Assembly (NCBI GenBank): GCA_027487585.1 | Contig: JAIYDH010000173.1 | Span: forward strand, 1-51,483 | Reading direction: 5' to 3' | DNA from: Rubrivivax sp. | GTDB taxonomy: Bacteria; Pseudomonadota; Gammaproteobacteria; Burkholderiales; Burkholderiaceae_C | DNA length: 51,483 nt | Part shown: positions 17,857 to 25,291 of the stretch, piece by piece | Layout of the letters: every line of letters begins with the position of its first letter | Position numbering within the stretch: the stretch's first letter is position 1 | The notes under the pieces: generated by a model | What the model saw: the letters and a program-made list of their open reading frames with translations, nothing else | The model's database searches: none | Told to the model about the DNA's origin: nothing | Translations under genes and position numbers: made by a program

Positions 17857-17960
17857 TCCGCTGCGGCGTCTAACTCACCCCCCACCCTGACGCAGATACC
17901 TTGAGCTGCTGGATGCGCCCGAACTTCTGTCCTACGGGGGTCTGGCGTTGAAGTCGGTTT

Positions 17961-18815
17961 TCAGGCCCCGTCCGAGCCCTCGTCGCGCACAAAAACCGGC
18001 CGCACCAGGCACCCGCAGAAGATCACCTGGCTCGGCGGCGCCGTCGGGTCGTGCGGGTGCAGCATGCGGGTGACCTCGCCCAGGCCCTTGCCAGGCACCT
18101 CGAAGTACTCGTGCACGCGCACGGTCACACCATCCATGCCGTCGTGGTTGTGGCGGCTGCGCTCGGGCGGCTTGCCGCTTTTCACCCAGCGCTTGCGCAG
18201 GTCGGGGTGTCGCGTGGCCTGGTCTTCCATGCGGCGCTGCTTGGCCACCGCATAGATCTGCGCCGTGCTGGTGATCACGATTCGCTTGGCGCGGGCCCGA
18301 GCAGGCGCGGCCTCGCCCACCAGGTGGGCGCGCATGGCCTGCACGGCCTGCTGATTGGTTTGCGCGCCCAGCGCCGCCAGGTGCACCTGCTGCTGCACCA
18401 CGGCCTCGGCGTTGGTCGCCAGGTCCTTGATGCGGCCTGCGTTGAAGCTGCGCAGCGCGTCCAGGATGAAGGTGTCCACCAGCGGCATGCCCAAGCCCAG
18501 GCCAGGCCGCACGGCACGGATCACGTCATCAACGTGGTCGGCACCCAGCTTCCAGCCCTGGGCGATGCTGTCGTCCACAGCCGCCTGCAGCTCGCCCGTA
18601 ACGCCCTCGATCACTGCGCGCAGCTGTGCCTGCAGCTCGGACAGCTGGATGCGCTGCCAGTCTGCGGGCAGCTCGGCCAGGCGGGCGGCCAGGGCGTCGT
18701 ACAGGCCGCGCAGCAGGCGCACCATGTCTTGCTGCCCGCCCAGCAGCAGCGCCGCGCGCTCGCGCTCGGCCGTGCGGATGGCCTCGCGCCAGGCGCGCAG
18801 CTCTTCAGGCGTCAT
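17961..18815 (-). CDS. Phage head morphogenesis protein, MuF-like
   Basis: 284 aa; C-term ...ARAKRIVITSTAQIYAVAKQRRMEDQ...RWVKSGKPPERSRHNHDGMDG...PPSQVIFCGCLVRPVF. Confidence 0.75.
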   Translation of the reverse strand: MTPEELRAWREAIRTAERERAALLLGGQQDMVRLLRGLYDALAARLAELPADWQRIQLSELQAQLRAVIEGVTGELQAAVDDSIAQGWKLGADHVDDVIRAVRPGLGLGMPLVDTFILDALRSFNAGRIKDLATNAEAVVQQQVHLAALGAQTNQQAVQAMRAHLVGEAAPARARAKRIVITSTAQIYAVAKQRRMEDQATRHPDLRKRWVKSGKPPERSRHNHDGMDGVTVRVHEYFEVPGKGLGEVTRMLHPHDPTAPPSQVIFCGCLVRPVFVRDEGSDGA

Positions 18816-20313
18816 CGTCGCCAGCCGGCGCGGGCGCCGGGGCGCCAGGCTGCGGCTGGCCCTGCGGCAGGCGCCGCCCCGGCATGCCCGGCGTAGTAAA
18901 GGCGTCGCCGGTGTCCTGCTCTGCCTTGCGCGCCTTGCGCTCGGCGATCGCAGCCGCCAGCTCGGCCTTGGCGTCGAACTCGGCCCCGAAGCGCGCCGCC
19001 ACGTTGGACACCATGCCCACCGCGCGCTCTTCTGTCAGCAGGCCGCGGTCTACCAGCAGGCTGCAGGTGGCGGCCACCTCGCGCAGCGCGGCGGCAAACT
19101 TCGTGATGTCCTTGCTCACCAACTCCGGGAACTCAACCGTCACCGTCCAGTCGGGGCTCGCCCAGTCGGGCACTGCGCCGGGCTGGCGGGCCAGCACGTA
19201 GCGGCCCAGCTTCTCGAGCATCTGCTTGAGCTGCGTCTGCCGCGCCGTCATCAGCTTGAACGTGGGGTCGCCCATCTCGGCCGCGGCGGCTCGGTTCACG
19301 TCGCCCCCGCCCCCGAACCAGTGCTCGGGTATGGTGCCGCCCGCGAGCACGTGGTTGCGGAACAGGCGCGCGGTCTCGCTCATGTCCACGCCTTCGAGCT
19401 TGGGCTGCTTGAAGTCCATCTTCTCGCCGCCGTTGTGGATGTACACCGAGTTGGGCTCGAAAGGCTTCTGCGTTTTGGCGCGGGCCTCGATCTCTTCTTT
19501 GGTGCCGTTCGTGATCTCAATGTCGCACACGTGGCTGCGCAGGTAACGCGTGCGGTCCAGTTCGCCGAACAGGAACTCGTCGTAGCCGTCGAGCCAGTCC
19601 ATTTGCCCGAGCATGTCGCTGCGGCCGCGGCTGCCAGTGGCCAGCTTGTTCACCTGGAACAGGAACACGTCGCCGTCCGTGAAGCCGGCGCGGATCTCGG
19701 CCGTGCGCCTGCTGAAGAGCTCCTCGTCAGGGCCGAGCACGATCACGCGGTACTTCTTGTACTTGCCCCTCGAATCGCGCTTGGTCAGCACGCCAATGGG
19801 CTGCTCGGGGTTATCGGGGTCGAGGACGATCGAGCCCACCAGGCGAGGGTCCACGTAGCCGAAGCGCACCGCACCGCTGTGTTCGTTCTCGAACGCGCGG
19901 TAGATCTGCTCGCCAAGGATCGCCAGGTCGCGTGCGCGGGGGTACAGTTTTTCCGGCCAGTCGTTGATCGGGTCCGTCCAGAACTCGGTCAGGAGCTTCT
20001 GGTGCTTCTCGTTCTGGCACGTCAGCTTCACGCCTTCGGCCAGCAGGTAAGCCAGCGGGATCTCGATCAGCCGGTTGGCCAGCAGGTTGCTTTGCCACAG
20101 GAACTCAGCCAGGCGCTGCATGCGCTCCTGGCTCATGGGCGTTAGGTCGCGCAGGTTGGCGCTGGAGCCCTGGGCAGACAGCCGCGTCCAGCCGGCCTCC
20201 TCGTCGGCCAGGCCGTTCATGCCCGCGGCCTCACGCACGCGCGCCGGGGCGGGCGGGGGCGGCGCCGCTGCCTCGGCGTTGGGCAGCGCAAATCGGATGG
20301 GAGCAAAGTTCAT
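18805..20313 (-). CDS. Phage portal protein
   Basis: From ATG 20313 MNFAPIRFALPNAEA...; ...FLWQSNLLANRLIEIPLAYLLAEGVKL..., ...GGTIPEHWFGGGGDVNRAAAAEM. Confidence 0.85.
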   Translation of the reverse strand: MNFAPIRFALPNAEAAAPPPPAPARVREAAGMNGLADEEAGWTRLSAQGSSANLRDLTPMSQERMQRLAEFLWQSNLLANRLIEIPLAYLLAEGVKLTCQNEKHQKLLTEFWTDPINDWPEKLYPRARDLAILGEQIYRAFENEHSGAVRFGYVDPRLVGSIVLDPDNPEQPIGVLTKRDSRGKYKKYRVIVLGPDEELFSRRTAEIRAGFTDGDVFLFQVNKLATGSRGRSDMLGQMDWLDGYDEFLFGELDRTRYLRSHVCDIEITNGTKEEIEARAKTQKPFEPNSVYIHNGGEKMDFKQPKLEGVDMSETARLFRNHVLAGGTIPEHWFGGGGDVNRAAAAEMGDPTFKLMTARQTQLKQMLEKLGRYVLARQPGAVPDWASPDWTVTVEFPELVSKDITKFAAALREVAATCSLLVDRGLLTEERAVGMVSNVAARFGAEFDAKAELAAAIAERKARKAEQDTGDAFTTPGMPGRRLPQGQPQPGAPAPAPAGDDDA

Positions 20314-20819
20314 GGTGCGGGCTCGTGTTGGGTGCTCAGCGCGTCGTAGCTGCGCTCGCAGAGCTGGCCGGCGATGCGGGCGCGGTCGGCGTCTGCTGCA
20401 AGCTCTCGACCAGCCGCTTCCAGCCGGCCGAACAGCTCGGCAAGCACAGCGCCGGGCTCGGCTCCTGCCTGGCCGACGGCGGCAGCGGCGGAACACTGGC
20501 CCGCCACGCGGGCGACGTGCTGGCGCAAGCTGTCAGCAGCGCGGTCAGCAGCAGCAGCATCGGCGCGCGCGCGGCGCGCAAGGTTGGCAGCAGCATTGGT
20601 GGCCTCCTGTTGACGGTTGATCACGCTGGCCAGCGCGTCGCGCTGGCCCTCAAGCTCGACCACCTTTTGCTGCAGCGCGCTCACGCGGGTGGTGGCCGCG
20701 GCGGCATCGCAGCGCGCGTCGCGCCAGCCCCAGCCCGCCGCAAAGCCGCCGGCCGCGGCAACGGCCGCCACACCTGCCGCCGCCAGCAGCCTGGCCTTAA
20801 GGGTTGCCGGTTGAAGCAT
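20310..20819 (-). CDS. Rz-like i-spanin
   Basis: ATG 20819 MLQPATLKARLLAAAGVAAVAAAGGFAAGWGW...: N-terminal TM, coiled-coil; contains embedded Rz1-like ORF. Confidence 0.7.
   Translation of the reverse strand: MLQPATLKARLLAAAGVAAVAAAGGFAAGWGWRDARCDAAAATTRVSALQQKVVELEGQRDALASVINRQQEATNAAANLARRARADAAAADRAADSLRQHVARVAGQCSAAAAVGQAGAEPGAVLAELFGRLEAAGRELAADADRARIAGQLCERSYDALSTQHEPAP
20336..20596 (-). CDS. Rz1-like o-spanin lipoprotein embedded in Rz in another frame
   Basis: MLLLLTALLTACASTSPAWRASVPPLPPSARQEPSP: lipobox LTAC and Pro-rich. Start at 20596 or 20560. Confidence 0.7.
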   Translation of the reverse strand: MLLPTLRAARAPMLLLLTALLTACASTSPAWRASVPPLPPSARQEPSPALCLPSCSAGWKRLVESLQQTPTAPASPASSASAATTR

Positions 20820-22492
20820 CAGCGCCTCCGCGCAAACATGCGCTGCGCCTGGCGCGCCGCGCGGTCGAAGTACTCCCGCCCGCGGGCGGTGGTGTCCTGC
20901 ACCTGGGCGCTGGCGGCCACGCCGCCCGTCACGGCCAGCATCCACAGCATCTGCAGGGCGTCGGGTCCGTCGTCGTGGTCGGCCTTGGGGTAGTGCTTCA
21001 GCTGGTCGATCAGCGCCGTCTGGCTGCTGTGCAGCCGAATGAGGCCGTTGTGCATGTGCGGCTGGATGCTCTCGATGCGCAGCGCCTTGTCGGCAATGGG
21101 CACCAGCGGCTGCGCGGGCACCGGCGTGCCCTTCTCGGCGCTGCGGCGCACCAGCTCCTGGCGCATGAACTCAGCAAACACCACCGCCTCGAAACCCCAC
21201 ACCACGCAGCCCCACTCGGCCTGCGCCTCAATGATTTCGGCGATCAGCTTCTCAGGCGTGCGGCGCCGGATCTGCGCGTGCACCACGTCGAGCACGCCGA
21301 CCGAGCGGTTGAACCCGCCCACCAGGATGGCGCTGGGGTCGCGCCCGGCGCCGCCGCGGCCCATGCTGGGGTCGCACGAACCGTAGAACACCCACTCGGC
21401 CAGGCGGTTCACCCAGAAGCGGATGCTGTTGGCAAAGGGCGCGTCGTCGCCGCTGATGGGGTCGTTCTGCTGCTCGCTGTCGAAGGCCGCATGGCCGTCG
21501 CGGGCGCGCTTGATCATCAGCTGCAGCAGCGGGCGCACGGCCGGCCAGCTCACCTGGGCACCGGCGTCCATGGCCTCCTGGTTGAGCCTGTAGTAGCCGA
21601 CGGCCTCGCTCATGCCCTGGTCGGGCGTGTCGCCACTGAGCAGCAGTTCCTCGAAGCGCTCCCACAAGTCCAGCCGGTCGGGCCAGGTCAGGATGGCGCG
21701 AAACACCTTGCGGTGCCACAGCCGGTTCTTGAGGAAGCGGCTGAGCACGCTGTCGTAGTGCAGCACGGTGCCGATGAGGATGGCGTCCATGCTGTCGTCG
21801 GGCGGGCCCAGGCTGAGCACGCCCTTGGTGACGAAGCGCTCCAGCTTGTCGCGTTGGCCAGGCGTGGCGACGTTCTCGTCGTTCTCGATGTCGTCGAGCA
21901 CGGCCAGGTCGGGGCGATGCGGGCCGTGGCGCCGGCCGCGGATCTTCTTGTTGGAGCCGAAGGCCTCGACCTTGCGGTCGTTGGCGGTGACGATGCAACC
22001 CACGCGCCACACGCGGCCCTGGCCGCAGGCCTCGGGGAAATCGCTCTGCAGCCGCGGGTTGGCTTCGAGCTCGGCCTTCACCGCTTCGAGCATCTCGCAG
22101 GCCTGCTCGAAGGCGTCCATCACGATGATGGGGTAGTGCTTGAGCTTAAGCACCACGCAGTACAGCACGAAGATCAGGCTCACCACCGTGCTCTTGGCCT
22201 CGCCTCGAGGCGCGGCGATCACGTCGCGTTCGCCCCGCGCGCTGCGCACGATGGCCGGCAGCCGCTCGTACAGGTAGCGGTGCAGCACGCTCGGCTCGGC
22301 CCGACCGTAGTGCGGGAAGTAGGTGCGCGCGAAGAACTCGAAGCCGCGCACCTCGTCGGCCACCTGGCGTCGGCGTTCGGCGACGGCCTCGGGCGTGATG
22401 TCCCAGCCATCGGCGCTGGCTTCGGCCTGCTTGCGCAGGCTCTCGGCCATGGCGGCAATGGAGGCGAGGAAGTCTTTCTCGCTCTTGGCCAT
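20819..22492 (-). CDS. Terminase large subunit
   Basis: 557 aa; AAPRGEAKSTVVSLIFVLYCV (Walker A-like), LAVLDDIENDENV, C-term nuclease-like DPSMGRGG...DDGPDALQML. Confidence 0.85.
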   Translation of the reverse strand: MAKSEKDFLASIAAMAESLRKQAEASADGWDITPEAVAERRRQVADEVRGFEFFARTYFPHYGRAEPSVLHRYLYERLPAIVRSARGERDVIAAPRGEAKSTVVSLIFVLYCVVLKLKHYPIIVMDAFEQACEMLEAVKAELEANPRLQSDFPEACGQGRVWRVGCIVTANDRKVEAFGSNKKIRGRRHGPHRPDLAVLDDIENDENVATPGQRDKLERFVTKGVLSLGPPDDSMDAILIGTVLHYDSVLSRFLKNRLWHRKVFRAILTWPDRLDLWERFEELLLSGDTPDQGMSEAVGYYRLNQEAMDAGAQVSWPAVRPLLQLMIKRARDGHAAFDSEQQNDPISGDDAPFANSIRFWVNRLAEWVFYGSCDPSMGRGGAGRDPSAILVGGFNRSVGVLDVVHAQIRRRTPEKLIAEIIEAQAEWGCVVWGFEAVVFAEFMRQELVRRSAEKGTPVPAQPLVPIADKALRIESIQPHMHNGLIRLHSSQTALIDQLKHYPKADHDDGPDALQMLWMLAVTGGVAASAQVQDTTARGREYFDRAARQAQRMFARRR

Positions 22493-22500
22493 GGCTCAGC

Positions 22501-23001
22501 TCACCCGTAGGCCTTGGCCAGCTCGGCGCCGAAGGGCTCCAGCATCTCCAGGATGGCCGGCACGTGCTGCGGGTAGCGGCCCTGGGCGAAGGTGGTCAGA
22601 CGCTGCACCACGTCCAGCGCGATGGCGTAGCTGTTGATCTCGGGCGCGATCTTGCGGAACGCCGCGATGCTCTTGTTGAAGCTGTCGCTTAAAGAAGCCA
22701 GCATCGTCACCCGCTGCTCGGCCGTCAGTTTGTCGTTGGTCTTGAGCTGGTCGATGACCGACTGGTGCACCACCAGGTAGTCCTGCAGCAGGCGCTGGCT
22801 GAGCTGCTTGAAGTTGTCGTCGCCCAGGGCCACGGCGCTGCGCGCGAAGTCCCAGTCGTCGCCCTGCTCTGCAGCGTCGCGCTTCCAGCGGTTGCCCGTG
22901 GTCTTGGGTAGCTGCATGGCGGCACAGGCGGCCTCCATCGGCAGCTGCTTGAAGACGTACAGGCCCCGCAGTTGCAGGCGCCTTTCCTGGGGGTGTGCCA
23001 C
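22501..23001 (-). CDS. DUF1804-type protein, probable terminase small subunit
   Basis: 166 aa MAHPQERRLQLRGLYVFKQLPMEAACAAMQLPKTTGNRWKRDA... Confidence 0.75.
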   Translation of the reverse strand: MAHPQERRLQLRGLYVFKQLPMEAACAAMQLPKTTGNRWKRDAAEQGDDWDFARSAVALGDDNFKQLSQRLLQDYLVVHQSVIDQLKTNDKLTAEQRVTMLASLSDSFNKSIAAFRKIAPEINSYAIALDVVQRLTTFAQGRYPQHVPAILEMLEPFGAELAKAYG

Positions 23002-23020
23002 GTTGGGGCGCCTTGCCCGC

Positions 23021-23266
23021 TCAGGGGTGGCCCGCGCCGCCGCGGCCGATCCACTGGCGCCCGGCTTCGATGATGAGCGCCATGCCCACGCTGACGATGC
23101 CGCCGCTGACGGCGCCGTTGACTTTGGCCTGCTGCTCGACCGTGCGCAGCCGCGCGTCCATCTTCTGCAGCATGTCCAGCTGCACCTTGTCGGCCTCGAC
23201 CAGGCCGTCCACCTTGCCGTCGATCTTGCCCAGCAGCAGCAGCTGCTGATCGTTCATCTCGCCCAT
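23021..23266 (-). CDS. Small hypothetical phage protein
   Basis: 81 aa coiled-coil plus hydrophobic C-term. Confidence 0.5.
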   Translation of the reverse strand: MGEMNDQQLLLLGKIDGKVDGLVEADKVQLDMLQKMDARLRTVEQQAKVNGAVSGGIVSVGMALIIEAGRQWIGRGGAGHP

Positions 23267-23295
23267 GCGATGCCCCTCGGTTTGTGATGCGTGAA

Positions 23296-23541
23296 TCAGG
23301 CCCGCGTGCGCACGGGCAGGCGGCCGAATGCGATGAGCGCCTGCCCATCCGGCCCCTGCGCGGTGCAGCGCACGGTGTAGGTGTTGCCACTGGCGCCGCC
23401 GGCCACGCGCTGCGTGACGCGCCCGCCCGAGACGGATGCCGCGCCCACCAGCACCAGCGGCTCGGTGTCGTCGTCGCCACCCAGGGGCGAGCGCTCCCAG
23501 GCCGGCGAGCTGACGCTGGTGAACGGCGCGAGGTCAGCCAC
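23296..23541 (-). CDS. Small hypothetical phage protein
   Basis: 81 aa MADLAPFTSVSSPAWERSPLGGDDDTEPLVLVG... Confidence 0.45.
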   Translation of the reverse strand: MADLAPFTSVSSPAWERSPLGGDDDTEPLVLVGAASVSGGRVTQRVAGGASGNTYTVRCTAQGPDGQALIAFGRLPVRTRA

Positions 23542-23553
23542 GAGCTGCAGCTC

Positions 23554-23796
23554 CTAGTCGGGTTCTTTCGAGTTCACGTCGGGCAGTTGCTGTTTGCGCA
23601 ATCGCAGCACCGCGATGGCCAACGCGACGCCACCACTGACCCAGGGCCACACATGCGGCGGAAACACGGGCGCCACCAGTGGCAGCACGTCGGCCTGCAC
23701 GGCACTCAGCAGCGCCAGCAGCAGCGCCGCGCGCACGCTGTCAAAGCGCAGGCAATGGCGCCACTCGGGGATGAGACTCGGGCGCGGCAGCTTCAT
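23554..23796 (-). CDS. Putative holin / membrane protein
   Basis: MKLPRPSLIPEWRHCLRFDSVRAALLLALLSAVQADVLPLVAPVFPPHVWPWVSGGVALAIAVLRLRKQ: two TM segments next to amidase. Confidence 0.6.
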   Translation of the reverse strand: MKLPRPSLIPEWRHCLRFDSVRAALLLALLSAVQADVLPLVAPVFPPHVWPWVSGGVALAIAVLRLRKQQLPDVNSKEPD

Positions 23797-24446
23797 GTGG
23801 CGGGCCTCCATACGTGGCGCTCTTGCGGCACCAGGCCTGCGGCCAGCCACTGGCCCACGCTGAAACCTGGGCAGCTCTTGAGCACCGGGGCGGGCTTGCT
23901 GCCGCCCTGGATATCGGGCGCCACCAGGCCGCCCACGTCGCGGTGGCCGCACACGCCGCCCTGCGGGCTCAGCGGTCGATCCAGCGCAATGCCGAAGTGC
24001 TGCGCCAGCAGCCGCACCAGCTGCTCCAGCGTGGCCCACTGCTCGGGCGTGTAGGCGGCCTCGGGCTCCAGGCCACCCACCAGGCAGATGCCCACGCTGC
24101 GCGCGTTGTGCCCCTGCGCGTGTGCACCGGCCTCAGCCAGGTGGCGGCCTTGCCAGAGCTGGCCAGTCACGTCGATGACGTAGTGGTAGCCGATGTGCTT
24201 GAGCAGCGGGTTGTGCCGCGCGACCCATGCCGCGGCGCGGCGGAAGCCGCGCACGCGGTGCCACTCGTCAATGTGCGCGCTGGGGCTGCGCCAACCCGCC
24301 TGGCCCTGCGGGCGGCCACCGATCACGCGCCCGCTCGGCGTGGCCGCGCAGTGCACGATCAATGTGTTCACCTGCCGCGCCAGCGAGCTGGGGGCCGGCA
24401 GATCGAGGCCGAGGGTGTTGCTAGGGGTGGGGATCATGCCCGGCAC
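23793..24446 (-). CDS. N-acetylmuramoyl-L-alanine amidase (endolysin)
   Basis: LIVHCAATPSG...HIDEWHRVRGF...IGYHYVIDVTGQLWQGR...GICLVGG...CGHRDVGG: amidase_2 motifs. Confidence 0.9.
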   Translation of the reverse strand: MPGMIPTPSNTLGLDLPAPSSLARQVNTLIVHCAATPSGRVIGGRPQGQAGWRSPSAHIDEWHRVRGFRRAAAWVARHNPLLKHIGYHYVIDVTGQLWQGRHLAEAGAHAQGHNARSVGICLVGGLEPEAAYTPEQWATLEQLVRLLAQHFGIALDRPLSPQGGVCGHRDVGGLVAPDIQGGSKPAPVLKSCPGFSVGQWLAAGLVPQERHVWRPAT

Positions 24447-24490
24447 TGTGCCGAGCGGGGCCCTCTAGGGACAGGGCGAAACGCTTCGCC
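24443..24490 (-). promoter_or_regulatory. Bipartite palindromic site upstream of lysis/packaging operon
   Basis: GGCGAARCGTTTCGCC near-palindrome (24475-24490), same 19-nt spacing to CTCGGCACAGTGC as at 14737-14784. Confidence 0.65.
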
Positions 24491-24541
24491 CCGAGGCGCG
24501 TTGCACGCCCATGCCAGTGTGCAGCCGGCGTGGCTGGCGGG

Positions 24542-24964
24542 TCAAGCCTTGGGGCGTTTGCGTCCCGCGGACGACATGGCCGAACCCGCATCGTGCAGCG
24601 CCAGTCGCGTGGCAGGGGCGGAGTCCTCGCTTCGCTGCAACGCCTCGACACAGGCCGTCGCCACAGCCTCCAGCGCGCGCTTGCCCTGGGCTGATGCCTG
24701 CCTGTACTGCGCCAGCAGGTGCCGTTCGCTGCCCGTCATCTGAGGCGCCTCGCCAGCACCTGAGATCAACCAGCCGGGGTCGAGCTGGAACTGCTGCCAC
24801 ATCGCCAGCAGCGAGGCGCCATCTGGCAGGCGCTCGCCCTGCTCCCAGCGCACCACGGTCTTCCGGTCCACGCCGATCTGCGCAGCGAAGTCGGCTTGCG
24901 TGCGCGCGCCTCGTGCTTGCGCGATCCGGCGGCCCACATCGGGGTAGGGGTTATCGATGGTCAC
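24542..24964 (-). CDS. XRE-family HTH regulator (putative repressor)
   Basis: IAQARGARTQADFAAQIGVDRKTVVRWEQGERLPDGASLL. Confidence 0.85.
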   Translation of the reverse strand: MTIDNPYPDVGRRIAQARGARTQADFAAQIGVDRKTVVRWEQGERLPDGASLLAMWQQFQLDPGWLISGAGEAPQMTGSERHLLAQYRQASAQGKRALEAVATACVEALQRSEDSAPATRLALHDAGSAMSSAGRKRPKA

Positions 24965-25045
24965 GGCAGGTACTTGACTAAGGGACTTATTAGGCCCATC
25001 ATCTCAACACTTCTTCAACGTTTTCAACACCCCCTAACTCTAGCC
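24965..25045. promoter_or_regulatory. Divergent early control region
   Basis: AT-rich gap between XRE (-) and early operon (+); TTGACT -35-like, TCAAC repeated at 11 and 9 nt spacing. Confidence 0.55.
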
Positions 25046-25291
25046 GTGAACCCCCCCCTTAAGACGGCCGCCGAAGTCCGCGCAGACCTCCGCCAAGCAG
25101 GGCTCTCTCTGGCCGAGTGGGCGCGCGTGAACAAGGTCAGCTACGCCCTGTCCCACGAGCTGCTGCGCGGCCGGATCAAGGGGCACCACGGACAGGCCCA
25201 CGACATCGCCGTGCTCATGGGTCTCAAGCACGGCCAGCTGCGCCGCAAGCCGCGCAAGGCCTCGCGGCAAACCAAGGCGGCCGTCGCATGA
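25046..25291 (+). CDS. Small DNA-binding protein (Ner-like position)
   Basis: GTG 25046: VNPPLKTAAEVRADLRQAGLSLAEWARVNKVSYALSHELLRGRIKG... Confidence 0.65.
   Translation: MNPPLKTAAEVRADLRQAGLSLAEWARVNKVSYALSHELLRGRIKGHHGQAHDIAVLMGLKHGQLRRKPRKASRQTKAAVA

Noticed and set aside
24443-24490. sigma-54 promoter from the GGCAC...GC pattern
   Set aside because: GG to GC spacing is too short for a -24/-12 element and the site overlaps the coding start.
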